64,000 bases of DNA from Saccharomonospora sp. NB11 (lineage in GTDB: Bacteria > Actinomycetota > Actinomycetes > Mycobacteriales > Pseudonocardiaceae), in contig NZ_JACBJG010000002.1 in assembly GCF_015910535.1 (NCBI RefSeq), forward strand, positions 62,001-126,000, in the 5' to 3' direction. The notes below the pieces were generated by a model, which saw nothing but the letters and a program-made list of their open reading frames with translations, was not told the DNA's origin and made no database searches. Below, piece by piece: positions 39,427 through 48,129 of this stretch. Positions within the stretch are counted from its first letter, which is position 1. Each line of letters opens with the position of its first letter. A program made the translations under genes and the position numbers.

Positions 39427-40140
39427 GTGCCGGAGATCCTGGTGGCGGGCGCGGCCGTCTTCGCGGGGGCGTTGGTGCAGGGTTCCGTCGGCTACGGCAT
39501 GAACCTGCTTGCCGCACCGCTGCTGGCTCTGGTGGATCCGCGGCTGGTTCCCGTGCCGTTGCTGATCGTCGCGTTGGCCCACGCCGCGCTGGCGCTGGCG
39601 CGGGAGTACCGCGACGTCGACTGGCGGGGTGTCGGGTTCGTGGCGGTGGGACGGCTGCCGGGCACGGCGTTGGGGGTCCTGGCGGTCGCGTCGCTCACCG
39701 AACGCGCGTTCTCGGCGGTCGTGGGCGTGGCCGTGCTGGTGTGCGTGCTGTTGTCGGTGGCGGCGTGGACGCCGAGGCCGACCTCACGGGCGCTGGTGGT
39801 GGCGGGCGTGGCGAGCGGGACGTTCGGCACGGCGTCGTCGATCGGTGGGCCGCCGCTCGCCCTGCTCTATCAACACGAGTCGGGGCCGCGCATCCGCGCC
39901 ACGCTCGCGGCGTGCTTCGCGGTGGGGTCGTCGGTGTCGCTGGCGGCGCTCGCCGTCGCGGGGCAGATTCAGCTCGACCACCTCACGACCGTGCTGTGGT
40001 TGTCGCCCTTCCTCGTCGCGGGTTTCCTGGTCTCCGGGCCGGTCCGCCGTCACCTGCACGGCACCCGGATGCGGGTGGCGGTGCTCGCCGTGGCCGCGGT
40101 GAGCGCGCTCGCTCTCCTGGTCCGCAGCGCCGTGGGCTGA
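39427..40140 (+). CDS. TSUP (TauE/SafE) family permease
   Basis: 237 aa with about eight hydrophobic segments in two repeats; the family signature GALVQGSVGYGMNLLAAPLLALV is at the N terminus and FGTASSIGGPPLALLYQ begins the second half. TSUP proteins move sulfite, sulfoacetate, taurine or related anions. GTG 39427 has AGGAGAG seven bases upstream, just after the acn terminator. Its position beside ergothioneine genes makes a sulfur compound attractive as substrate, but that is inference. Confidence 0.82.
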   Translation: MPEILVAGAAVFAGALVQGSVGYGMNLLAAPLLALVDPRLVPVPLLIVALAHAALALAREYRDVDWRGVGFVAVGRLPGTALGVLAVASLTERAFSAVVGVAVLVCVLLSVAAWTPRPTSRALVVAGVASGTFGTASSIGGPPLALLYQHESGPRIRATLAACFAVGSSVSLAALAVAGQIQLDHLTTVLWLSPFLVAGFLVSGPVRRHLHGTRMRVAVLAVAAVSALALLVRSAVG

Positions 40141-40160
40141 GCACGCCGACGCTCCGCGCG

Positions 40161-40634
40161 TCACGACGGGACGAAGTCCAGTACGAACACGGGCAGTTCC
40201 CGGCCCGCCCACTCGCGTTCGGCGCCGTAGCCGGGCCAGTGTCGCAACAGTCGCGGCCACAGCCGCTCGTACGCCGCACCCGTCACCTCCCGAGCCCGCA
40301 CCGGCCTGGTCCTGCCGCCGATCGTCACGGTCGCCTCGGGTCGCGCGCGCAGGTTGTGGACCCAGGCAGGGTCGCGCGGCCTGCCCCAGTTGGACCCCAC
40401 CACCACGACCGCGCCCGGCAGCGGCAGGCACAACAACTGGACCTGCCTCGGCACGCCACTGCGGCGTCCCACGGTGGTCAACCGCACCGTCGGCACTCCC
40501 GCCACCCGCAACAGGGTCACGCGCCCCGACGTGAACCGGTGCAGGACTCGATCGGCACGCACGATCAGCGGGGCCAGGCGCATGACCCAGCGGCGCGATC
40601 CGAGGAATCGCGCCAGGGCCACGCGCGCGGACAT
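40161..40634 (-). CDS. Ddn-like nitroreductase/quinone reductase (DUF385), last gene of the egt operon
   Basis: 157 aa, split-barrel flavin/F420-binding family. Signature features: [28 protein letters not shown] with the GRRSG loop, GSNWGRPRDPAWVHNLRARPEATV, and VFVLDF at the end. ATG 40634 is one base after the egtD stop, so it is translationally linked to egtABCD. egtE, the usual fifth gene, is absent and this gene takes its place. A redox role around ergothioneine or its intermediates is possible; F420 dependence is by family only. Confidence 0.82.
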   Translation of the reverse strand: MSARVALARFLGSRRWVMRLAPLIVRADRVLHRFTSGRVTLLRVAGVPTVRLTTVGRRSGVPRQVQLLCLPLPGAVVVVGSNWGRPRDPAWVHNLRARPEATVTIGGRTRPVRAREVTGAAYERLWPRLLRHWPGYGAEREWAGRELPVFVLDFVPS

Positions 40635-40635
40635 G

Positions 40636-41610
40636 TCAGTCGCGGACCTGTGCCAGGCTCAGCCCGAACCGCTGTTGCGCGTCGGTCCACCAGCGCCGTA
40701 CCACGAAACCCGCGTCGGTCAGCTCGGCACGCACGCCCTCGGGGCGGAACTTGGCCGAGATCTCGGTGCGGACGTACTCGCCGTCCTCGAAGTGCACCGT
40801 GAGGTTTGCGCCGGGAATCCGCACGGTCATCGGGTGACGAGCCCGTAGCCGCATCTCGATCCACTCCCGCTGCGCATCCCAGTGCGCCTCGTGGTCGAAC
40901 GCGGCCGGGTCGACGTCCGCGCCGAGGCGGGTCCGCAGCACGTGCAGGACGTTGCGGTCGAACTCGGCCGTGACGCCCTGGGAATCGTCGTAGGCGGCCA
41001 CGAGCGTGTCGACGTCCTTGACCAGGTCGGTGCCGAGCAACAGCCACTCCCCCGCCGACAGCACCGACCGCACCGAGGTGAAGAACTTCGCACGCTCGCC
41101 CGGCAGGAAATTGCCGATCGTGCCACCGAGGAAGGCCACCAACCGCGGTGCGGTGCCGGGCAGGAAGTCCAGGTGCTCGGTGAAGTCCCCGACGACACCG
41201 TGGACGGCCAGCCCCGGGTACTCGGCGGCGATGGCGTCGGCCGAGGCCGCCAGCGCCGTCTCCGAGACGTCGAGGGGCACGAACCGACGCAGTGTCCCGT
41301 GCGCGATGCCCGCGTCGAGCAGCAGGCGGGTCTTCTCGCTCGACCCCGACCCCAGCTCCACCAGCGTGGTGGCGGACGTGACGGCGGCGATCTCGGCGCT
41401 GCGGGTCGCGAGGATCTCCCGCTCGGCACGAGTCGGGTAGTACTCCGGCAGCGTGGTGATGCGGTCGAACAGCTCGCTGCCCCGCGCGTCGTAGAGCCAC
41501 CGGGAGGGCAACCACTTGACCGGAGCCGACAGCCCCTCCCGAACGTCGTGCCGCAGCGCCTCCGTCAGCTCCGCGCCGTCGCGATGGACGTCGATCGACA
41601 CCTCGCTCAT
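40636..41610 (-). CDS. egtD: L-histidine N-alpha-methyltransferase
   Basis: 324 aa. Trimethylates histidine to hercynine with SAM, the first committed step of ergothioneine synthesis. Signature regions KWLPSRWLYDARGSELFDRIT, VELGSGSSEKT (SAM site) and FLGGTIGNF match EgtD. ATG 41610 overlaps the egtC stop by 4 bp (ATGA). Fourth gene of the operon. Confidence 0.95.
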   Translation of the reverse strand: MSEVSIDVHRDGAELTEALRHDVREGLSAPVKWLPSRWLYDARGSELFDRITTLPEYYPTRAEREILATRSAEIAAVTSATTLVELGSGSSEKTRLLLDAGIAHGTLRRFVPLDVSETALAASADAIAAEYPGLAVHGVVGDFTEHLDFLPGTAPRLVAFLGGTIGNFLPGERAKFFTSVRSVLSAGEWLLLGTDLVKDVDTLVAAYDDSQGVTAEFDRNVLHVLRTRLGADVDPAAFDHEAHWDAQREWIEMRLRARHPMTVRIPGANLTVHFEDGEYVRTEISAKFRPEGVRAELTDAGFVVRRWWTDAQQRFGLSLAQVRD

Positions 41611-42386
41611 GTCCGACCGTCCCCTTCCGGTTGTCCGATCTTCTCCATCTCGTACGTCGTGGTGGTGTCATCGGCCCGATGCGCCACGAGCAGTCCGCCG
41701 TCCGGCACGGGTCGCCACTGCGATTCCTCGTCGCAGGGTTCGGAGGCGACGAGGACCCCCGGCCCGTCGGAGCGCACCCACAGCGAGTGCGACCAGGCGG
41801 TGGCCACGAGCACGTCCCGTCCGACGAGCAGCAGGTTGAGCCGCGAACCGGGAGCGGTGGCCGCGACACGCACGACCAACTCCCGCACCACGTCGGCCGG
41901 GTCGACGTCCTCGCGCAGCGCGTTCCGCAACCACGCCCACAGCAGCGCCGAGTCCGTCGGTGCGTCGAGGCGCAGCAGGTCGACCGTGGGCACGTCCTCG
42001 GCGAGCCCGACGACGGACTCCGGCCAGCCGAACACCACGCCGTTGTGGCTGAACAACCAGTCGTCGTCGCCGAACGGCGCGCACGCGCTCTCGCTGACGG
42101 GCATCCCCGCCGTGGCCGATCGCACGGCCGCGAGGAACGCCGTCGACCGCACGGGCCGGAGCAGCCGGTCCAACCCCGGGTCCGTCCACACGGGACACGC
42201 ACGTCGGTATCGGGTCGGGTATCCGTCGTCGGCGAACCACCCGACCCCGAACCCGTCGACGTTCACCGTGCCACCGCCGCGCGTGTCCTTCGGCGCGTAC
42301 GACTGCACCGCCAGCGAGTGCGGCGCACGCAGGACCACGTCGGCGGGCGCGCCGGCCGGCCCGAGATAGGCGAGGTGCCTACACAC
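41607..42386 (-). CDS. egtC: Gamma-glutamyl-hercynylcysteine sulfoxide hydrolase
   Basis: 259 aa class II glutamine amidotransferase-like hydrolase. The start must be GTG 42386 because it is followed at once by Cys2 (CRHLAYLG), the N-terminal nucleophile exposed after Met removal. It removes glutamate from the EgtB product. SHNGVVFGW is the conserved amidotransferase loop. It overlaps egtB by 8 bp and egtD by 4 bp. Confidence 0.93.
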   Translation of the reverse strand: MCRHLAYLGPAGAPADVVLRAPHSLAVQSYAPKDTRGGGTVNVDGFGVGWFADDGYPTRYRRACPVWTDPGLDRLLRPVRSTAFLAAVRSATAGMPVSESACAPFGDDDWLFSHNGVVFGWPESVVGLAEDVPTVDLLRLDAPTDSALLWAWLRNALREDVDPADVVRELVVRVAATAPGSRLNLLLVGRDVLVATAWSHSLWVRSDGPGVLVASEPCDEESQWRPVPDGGLLVAHRADDTTTTYEMEKIGQPEGDGRT

Positions 42387-43770
42387 CGGCGGCACCGGGT
42401 CGCACGTCGCGGGCACACCGGAATCCGGCGAAAATCTGCCTGCGGACGGGGAAGTCCCAGTTGCGGAACGTCCCCCGCACGGCAACCGGGTCGCTGCCGA
42501 ACGAGCCGCCCCGCAGCACCTTGTACGTCGAGCCGAAGAACACCTCGGAGTACTCCCGGTACGGGTAGGCGACGAATCCCGGGTACGGCAGGAAGTCGCT
42601 GCTCGTCCACTCCCAGACGTCGCCGATCAACTGGTGCACCCCCAACGGCGACGCGCCTCGGGGGTACGCGCCCACCGGCGCCGGACTCAGGTGCCGCTGG
42701 CCCAGGTTGGCGTGGTCTGGCGTCGGGTCCTCGTCGCCCCACGGGTAGCGCCGCGACCGACCGCTGGCCGGGTCGTGGCGTGCGGCCTTCTCCCACTCCG
42801 CCTCGGTCGGGAGCCGCTTGCCCGCCCACGCCGCGAACGCCTCGGCCTCGTGGTACGAGACGTGCACGACGGGCTCGTCGGGCGGAACGGGCTCGTCGAC
42901 GCCGAAGCGCCGTCGCCACCACCGGCCGTTCTCCCGCCGCCAGAAGCGAGGTGCCGTGATGTCGTGCTCGCTGCGGTAGGCCCACCCCTCGGCACTCCAC
43001 CATCGTGGATCGCGATAGCCACCGTCGTCGACGAACTCCGCGTACCGGCCGTTGGTCACCGGCGTCGTGTCGATGGCGAAGGCGTCGACGAACACGTCGT
43101 GCACGGGTTGCTCGTTGTCCAGCGCCCACGGCTCGATCGACGTGCCCATCGCGAACGGACCCGCCGGGACGACGACCTCCTCGGGCAGGTCGTGCACCAC
43201 CTCGGGCGGTGGTGGGGGCGCGTGGAGGACGGGCTCGCCCCGCCGTAGCTGGTGGGTGGCAAGCATCGTCTCGTCGTGCTGCTGTTCGTGCTGGGCGACC
43301 ATGCCGAACGCGAACGCGTGCCGCGTGAGGTCGTCGCCCCGCAGCGTCGTCCCGGCCAGCACGTCGAACGCCTTGTCCCGCACCTCCGACACATACCGAC
43401 GCGCCTCGTCCGGGCCGAGCAGCGGAAGCTCGGGGCGTGTCGACCGAGGGTGCTGGAAGGCGTCGTACAGGTCGTCGATGTCCGGGCGCACCGGCTCCCT
43501 CCCGCCCACGTCGCGGACGAGCCAGATCTCCTCCTGGCTTCCGACGTGCGCCAGGTCCCACACCAGCGGCGACATCAGCGGGGAGTGCTGCGCGACCAGC
43601 TCTCCGTCGTCCACGGCGTCGGTGAGCGCGGCGCTGCGCCGCCGCGCCCGCTCCAGCACCTCGGCGGTGTAGGTCCGCAACCCCTCCTCCGACAACGCGT
43701 GGAGCGGATGACTCGCCTCGTCGACCTCGGCGGGACGCATGATGCCCGGGTCGTGGTGGACGCTGGTCAT
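42379..43770 (-). CDS. egtB: Iron(II)-dependent hercynine sulfoxide synthase
   Basis: 463 aa. Forms the C-S bond between gamma-glutamylcysteine and hercynine using O2. The DinB-like N-terminal domain carries the metal histidines His75 (DLAHVG) and His161/His165 (HEQQH). The C-terminal formylglycine-generating-enzyme-like domain includes YHEAEAFAAWAGKRLPTEAEWE and GGSFGSD. ATG 43770 with GGAAG upstream is preferred to an upstream frame extension. It begins 5 bp after egtA. Confidence 0.95.
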   Translation of the reverse strand: MTSVHHDPGIMRPAEVDEASHPLHALSEEGLRTYTAEVLERARRRSAALTDAVDDGELVAQHSPLMSPLVWDLAHVGSQEEIWLVRDVGGREPVRPDIDDLYDAFQHPRSTRPELPLLGPDEARRYVSEVRDKAFDVLAGTTLRGDDLTRHAFAFGMVAQHEQQHDETMLATHQLRRGEPVLHAPPPPPEVVHDLPEEVVVPAGPFAMGTSIEPWALDNEQPVHDVFVDAFAIDTTPVTNGRYAEFVDDGGYRDPRWWSAEGWAYRSEHDITAPRFWRRENGRWWRRRFGVDEPVPPDEPVVHVSYHEAEAFAAWAGKRLPTEAEWEKAARHDPASGRSRRYPWGDEDPTPDHANLGQRHLSPAPVGAYPRGASPLGVHQLIGDVWEWTSSDFLPYPGFVAYPYREYSEVFFGSTYKVLRGGSFGSDPVAVRGTFRNWDFPVRRQIFAGFRCARDVRPGAAGV

Positions 43771-43775
43771 GGGCG

Positions 43776-45035
43776 TCACTTCCTTCCCCCTCCTCGCCAC
43801 CGTCGCTCGACGGCGTCGGCGAGGTCGGTGATCGTCTGGTCGGGCAGGTCGAGGTTCGACAGAGCCTCACAGCCGAGTTCGGCCACCACGCGGGCCGTGG
43901 CACGGAGGGCGGGGTCGGCCAGTCCGTGCCGGGCGGCGACCTCCCACCGCTGCGAGACGGGCTCGCAGACCGCCAACACCGAGTCCGCAGTGGACGGCGT
44001 GGACAGCAGTGCCGCGAGCAGCGCCACGGGCACCGTCCATTCCCGCACGGGCTGGGCGTCGAGGTAGCGGATCTCCAGGTGCCCGTGAGGCCGGACGGGC
44101 GGGAACAGCGTCGTGAGGTGGTACGCCAGGTCGCCGAACGTCGGCCGGGGCCACGCGGCGGCCTCCCCCTCGGCCTCGATCCAGTCGGCGAAGCTCAGCT
44201 CCGTGGGCACGTCCCACGAATCCCCCGGTTGCCGCCTCACCAGCAACGGCGTGTCCAGCGCCCGCGTCGCCCATCGGGCGGCCGGGTCGGCACACGGCGT
44301 CGCCGCGACGGTGCGGCACGGTTCGGTGTCCATCACGGCCCGCCACCGCGCCGACGCGTAGCCGGTGTCGTGGCCCGCGTGTCGCGACGAGTTGGCGAAG
44401 AGCGCCAGCAGCACCGGCCCGAGCGCGTGTGCCGCCGCCCAGCGGCGTGGCGCGTCGCGTGGCTCCCCGGTGTCGACGCACACCTGCAACGCGGCCGTGC
44501 TGCACATCATCGTGATCCCGCCCGTACCGCGCGGCGCGAAGCGACGTTCCATGGCCGCGTAGCGCGGGGTCGTCAGCAGTCGTCTCGGCGTCCGGAAGGC
44601 GTCCAGGGCCTCGGGGGCGAGCCGCAGCCCCGAGGCGGCGAGCCGGTCGGCGACGTGCGCGAGGTCGGCGTCGACCGCGTCGACGAGCGAACGGAACGAC
44701 GAGGCGGGCGCGGAGGAGACCTCGACCTGTCCCCCGGGTTCCACGGTGAGAGCGGACCCGGCGGGAAGCGGGAGCGCGGGACTGTCGGGGACGAGAGAGC
44801 GGGGGGCGTGGGGGCCGAGAGCGGCGGCCAGGCGGGAAGCGGTCAGCGGGAGGGTCGGGTCGGTGACGTCGTGGACGAGATACTCCAGTTCGACGCCGAG
44901 CAGTCGCGGTGGACCGTGCTTGAAGCACACCGAGGCGACGTAGGCCTCGCCCTCCGCTCGGTCGGACACCGTCCGCGCCGCGATCGCCTCGGCCTCGACG
45001 GTCGACTCCGGTCGCGCCACGGGCATCGCTGTCAT
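43776..45035 (-). CDS. egtA: Glutamate-cysteine ligase of ergothioneine synthesis
   Basis: 419 aa from ATG 45035, chosen for GGGAGGG just upstream; in-frame GTG 45068 would add 11 residues. GCS2-family ligase supplying gamma-glutamylcysteine to EgtB. Visible signatures: GVELEYLVHD, the TVEPGGQVEVSSAP active-site strand and MMCSTAALQVCVD. First gene of the operon egtA-egtB-egtC-egtD-Ddn-like, all overlapping or within 5 bp. Confidence 0.92.
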   Translation of the reverse strand: MTAMPVARPESTVEAEAIAARTVSDRAEGEAYVASVCFKHGPPRLLGVELEYLVHDVTDPTLPLTASRLAAALGPHAPRSLVPDSPALPLPAGSALTVEPGGQVEVSSAPASSFRSLVDAVDADLAHVADRLAASGLRLAPEALDAFRTPRRLLTTPRYAAMERRFAPRGTGGITMMCSTAALQVCVDTGEPRDAPRRWAAAHALGPVLLALFANSSRHAGHDTGYASARWRAVMDTEPCRTVAATPCADPAARWATRALDTPLLVRRQPGDSWDVPTELSFADWIEAEGEAAAWPRPTFGDLAYHLTTLFPPVRPHGHLEIRYLDAQPVREWTVPVALLAALLSTPSTADSVLAVCEPVSQRWEVAARHGLADPALRATARVVAELGCEALSNLDLPDQTITDLADAVERRWRGGGRK

Positions 45036-45066
45036 GCCGCCCTCCCCATGCGTCGCCTGACCCGTC

Positions 45067-45084
45067 ACGTCCGTGCGCGGACGT
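45067..45084. terminator. Hairpin between lysR and egtA
   Basis: ACGTCCG, loop tgcg, CGGACGT, a perfect 7-bp stem. It lies about 40 nt downstream of the LysR stop and 32 bp upstream of the egtA start; it may end lysR transcription or lie in the egtA leader. Confidence 0.4.
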
Positions 45085-45123
45085 CAAGGAGGGGATACGA
45101 CACTTCCGGGTGGGTGAAACCTG

Positions 45124-46050
45124 TCAGCCCGGGACCGTTGCCGAGGCACCGAGGCCGAGATCGGCCGCCGCGGCGCGCACGGCGTCGATCACCAGCCGCA
45201 ACGCCGGTCGGCGCTGGGCGGTTCTGCGGTAGGCCACGGAGACGGTCCGCATCACCGGCGTCGCCAGCGTGACGATGTCGACCCCGGACGGTCGCAGCGT
45301 CAGTCCCAGGTCCGACACGAGCGTGACCCCGAGCCCGGAACTCACCATCGCCATCGCCGTCGCCTGTTCCTCCACCTCGTGGGCGATCGTCGGCTGGAAA
45401 CCGAAGCGCTGACACGCCACCCGCACGGCGCGCCCGAACTGGCTGCGGGGACTCGCGAGGATCCACGGTTGGTCGGCGAGGTCCGACAGGCTGATCGAGC
45501 TCGCCGGGGCGGTCGCGGCGGGCAGGGCGGCGTACAGGCGCTCCACGGCCACCGCGACCCGCTCCAGCCCGGGGTCCCAGGGAGTCGGCGCGTCCGTGTA
45601 GTCGATGACGAACGAGAAGTCCAGCGAACCGTCGCGCACGGCGTCGGCCGTCTCCTCCGGCGCGAGTTCCCGGGTGCGGACTTCGATGCCGGGGTGGTCC
45701 TCGGCGAGCGAGGCGAGCGCGCTCGGCAGCAGTCCGGACGCCACGGACGCCCACACCCCCGCGGTCAGCCGCACCGACTGCGTTTCCTGCGCCTCCTCCA
45801 GCGCGACGGTCGCCCGTTCCACCGCGGCCAGGATCTCCTCGGCGTGTTCGGTGAGCAGCATCCCGAGTTCGGTGAGCTGCACGCGCCGCCCCAGCCGTTC
45901 GAAGAGCTTCGCGCCGACGTCCCGCTCCAACTGCGCGAGCTGCTGCGACACGGCGGAGGCCGTGTAGTGCAGTGCCGCCGCCGCGGCGGTGATCGTGCCC
46001 CTGCGGTGCAACTCCCGCAGCATCCGCAACCGATGCACCGACAGCTCCAT
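45124..46050 (-). CDS. LysR-family transcriptional regulator
   Basis: 308 aa. The N-terminal winged helix (MLRELHRRGTITAAAAALHYTASAVSQQLAQLERDVGAKLFERLGRRV) is classic; a periplasmic-binding-like ligand domain follows (about 90-300). ATG 46050 is six bases after TAGTGT (46057-46062, minus), so the mRNA is leaderless. An 8-bp inverted repeat over its start and promoter probably serves autoregulation and control of the divergent dehydrogenase. It points toward egtA 88 bp away, so it might also influence ergothioneine genes. Confidence 0.9.
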   Translation of the reverse strand: MELSVHRLRMLRELHRRGTITAAAAALHYTASAVSQQLAQLERDVGAKLFERLGRRVQLTELGMLLTEHAEEILAAVERATVALEEAQETQSVRLTAGVWASVASGLLPSALASLAEDHPGIEVRTRELAPEETADAVRDGSLDFSFVIDYTDAPTPWDPGLERVAVAVERLYAALPAATAPASSISLSDLADQPWILASPRSQFGRAVRVACQRFGFQPTIAHEVEEQATAMAMVSSGLGVTLVSDLGLTLRPSGVDIVTLATPVMRTVSVAYRRTAQRRPALRLVIDAVRAAAADLGLGASATVPG

Positions 46051-46079
46051 GCACCAACACTAAAGGCAACCGTGCATGG
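46048..46079. promoter_or_regulatory. LysR-type inverted repeat at the divergent promoter
   Basis: CCATGCAC (46048-46055), 16 bp, GTGCATGG (46072-46079), a perfect 8-bp inverted repeat spanning the lysR start and -10. The near-palindrome AACCGTGCATGGTT (46068-46081) contains the right arm. Confidence 0.55.
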
Positions 46080-46187
46080 TTCTTAACTGGACGTGAACAG
46101 GGCCCCGACCTCAGCCTGTGAGTACGCGCCACCCAGGCGCCGACGAGTAGCCGGGACGACCGGCCAGGCGTGACGAGGAGGGGTCGA

Positions 46188-47372
46188 GTGGGTTCCGAGT
46201 ACGGTGCCGAACCGCTGTTGCGACTGACGTGGACGGACCCGGTGACGGGCGCGCACGGCTATCTGGTCGTGCACACCCTGGTCTCCGGACTGGCGACCGG
46301 CGGGACACGCATGCGGGCCGGGTGCACTCTCTCCGAGGTCGAGGACCTCGCCCGAGGTATGGCCGCCAAGACGGCGACCTTCGACCTGCCCGTCGGCGGC
46401 GCCAAGGGCGGTATCGACTTCGACCCGAAGGACCCACGCGCCCGGGGCGTGTTGACCCGGTTCTGCCAGGCGATGCGCCCGTGGCTGGACGCGCACTGGG
46501 TGACGGCCGAGGACCTCGGTGTTCCGCAGTCGCTCATCGACGAGGTGTTCGCCGAGCTGGGACTCGGGCAGTCATACCACGCGGCCATCCAGCGCTCCGC
46601 CGACCCGGAGCGCACCCTGCGGCGCGTCCACGCCGGATTGTCCGCTCCGGTGCCGGGCGGCCTGCTGCTCGGCGACGTGATCGGCGGCTACGGCGTGGCT
46701 CAGGCTTGTCTCGGCGTGGTGGCGGCCTGGCGTCAGGACCCCGCCGAGACGACCGTCGCCGTGCAGGGCATCGGCACGATGGGCGGTGGCGCCGCGTGGT
46801 ACCTCCACGAGGCCGGTGTCCGTATCGTGGCCGTCGCCGACGCGGCCGGGACGCTGTACGACCCGAACGGCCTCGACGTGCCTGCGCTGTTGGAGGCGCG
46901 GGACCGCTACGGGGAGATCGACCGGGACCGCGTGCCCGCGCACGTCCGGCGGCTGCCGCGTTCGGCGGTGATCGCGACGGAGGCGGACATCCTGGTTCCC
47001 GCCGCCGTCTCGTACGCGTTGACCCCGGACAACAGCTACGACGTGCGGGCGTCCGCCGTCGTCGAGGCCGCCAACGCCGCGACCACGCCGGAGGCCGAGG
47101 CCATGCTCGCCGCGCGTGACATCCCGGTCGTCCCCGACTTCGTGGCCAACGCGGGCGCCGCGGCGTGGGCGTGGTGGCTGATCCTCGGGCAGGTCGGTGC
47201 CGACCCGACCGACTCGTTCGCGAAGCTGCGGTCGGAGATGCAGGCGAAGGTGGCACTGCTCCTGGCAGCCTGGCAAGACGACCGGGTGCTCCCCCGACGG
47301 ACCGCGCTGGAGTTCGTGACGGCGAGGCACACGACCACGTCGACGCCCGATCAGGTGCTCACCATCCCCTGA
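46188..47372 (+). CDS. Glu/Leu/Phe/Val dehydrogenase
   Basis: 394 aa, NAD(P)-dependent oxidative deamination of an amino acid. The substrate-binding part has RAGCTLSEVEDLARGMAAKTA and GGAKGGIDFDP with the catalytic lysine Lys73; the Rossmann motif VQGIGTMGGGA is at about 200. GTG 46188 has GAGGAGGGG upstream. It is shorter than glutamate dehydrogenases and nearest in layout to leucine/valine dehydrogenases, so branched-chain catabolism is likely; exact specificity is uncertain. Divergent from, and probably controlled by, the LysR gene. Confidence 0.88.
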   Translation: MGSEYGAEPLLRLTWTDPVTGAHGYLVVHTLVSGLATGGTRMRAGCTLSEVEDLARGMAAKTATFDLPVGGAKGGIDFDPKDPRARGVLTRFCQAMRPWLDAHWVTAEDLGVPQSLIDEVFAELGLGQSYHAAIQRSADPERTLRRVHAGLSAPVPGGLLLGDVIGGYGVAQACLGVVAAWRQDPAETTVAVQGIGTMGGGAAWYLHEAGVRIVAVADAAGTLYDPNGLDVPALLEARDRYGEIDRDRVPAHVRRLPRSAVIATEADILVPAAVSYALTPDNSYDVRASAVVEAANAATTPEAEAMLAARDIPVVPDFVANAGAAAWAWWLILGQVGADPTDSFAKLRSEMQAKVALLLAAWQDDRVLPRRTALEFVTARHTTTSTPDQVLTIP

Positions 47373-47389
47373 TTCAGGGAACGCCGTCA

Positions 47390-47405
47390 CAGTACGTACG
47401 TACGG
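47390..47405. promoter_or_regulatory. AcnR-like box upstream of acnR
   Basis: CAGTACGTACGTACGG, with the 12-bp palindrome GTACGTACGTAC inside. It lies immediately upstream of the -35 (TTGCGA 47407-47412, 17 bp, CAAGAT 47430-47435). It differs at one fixed base from the C. glutamicum consensus as I recall it and matches the box in the acn promoter. Confidence 0.7.
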
Positions 47406-47441
47406 ATTGCGAATACGCAGGGTAGCTGCCAAGATCGTGGG

Positions 47442-48083
47442 ATGCCACGGGTCAGTCAGGACCACCTCGCGGCGCGCCGTCGACAGATCCTCGACGGCGC
47501 CCGCGTGTGCTTCACGCGATACGGCTACGAGGGCGCCACGGTCCGACGGCTGGAGGAGGCCACCGGCCTGTCCCGCGGGGCGATCTTCCACCACTTCCGC
47601 GACAAGGACTCGCTGTTCCTCGCCCTGGCCGAGGACGACGCCCGGCGCATGGCCGACGTCGTCGCCGAGCAGGGCCTGGTGCAGGTCATGCGCGACCTGC
47701 TGGCGAACTCCGGCGACCACCCCGCCGACTGGCTCGGCACCCGGTTGGAGGTGTCCCGGCGACTGCGCACCGACCCCGAGTTCCGCGCCCGCTGGGCCGA
47801 ACGGTCGCAGCAGTTGACCACGGCGACGCGCAAGCGCCTGCTGCGGCAGAAGGACGCGGGAATCCTGCGCGACGACGTGAGCGTCGACGTGCTCACGTCG
47901 TACCTGGAACTGGTTCTCGAAGGCCTCGTGTCGCACCTCGCGATGGGCCTGCCCGCGGACGACCTCGAACCCGTGCTGGACGTCGTCGAGGAGAGCGTCC
48001 GCCGACACCGAGGGCAGTCCGGCGAGCCCTTGACCACCGGCGACGACATCGGCGCGGAACAAGACATCCCGGACGTCCGTTGA
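47442..48083 (+). CDS. acnR: AcnR, TetR-family repressor of aconitase
   Basis: 213 aa. The N-terminal helix-turn-helix region (DGARVCFTRYGYEGATVRRL, then ATGLSRGAIFHHFRDKDSLF) is diagnostic of AcnR of corynebacteria and Rv1474c. In C. glutamicum AcnR represses acn. ATG 47442 is six bases after CAAGAT, giving a leaderless mRNA. Here the gene is 8 kb from acn, whereas in mycobacteria they are adjacent; the shared box in both promoters supports retention of the regulatory link. Confidence 0.9.
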   Translation: MPRVSQDHLAARRRQILDGARVCFTRYGYEGATVRRLEEATGLSRGAIFHHFRDKDSLFLALAEDDARRMADVVAEQGLVQVMRDLLANSGDHPADWLGTRLEVSRRLRTDPEFRARWAERSQQLTTATRKRLLRQKDAGILRDDVSVDVLTSYLELVLEGLVSHLAMGLPADDLEPVLDVVEESVRRHRGQSGEPLTTGDDIGAEQDIPDVR

Positions 48084-48129
48084 GCGTGGTTAAGATAGCG
48101 CCACGTCGACCGCCACTCGATATGGAGGA

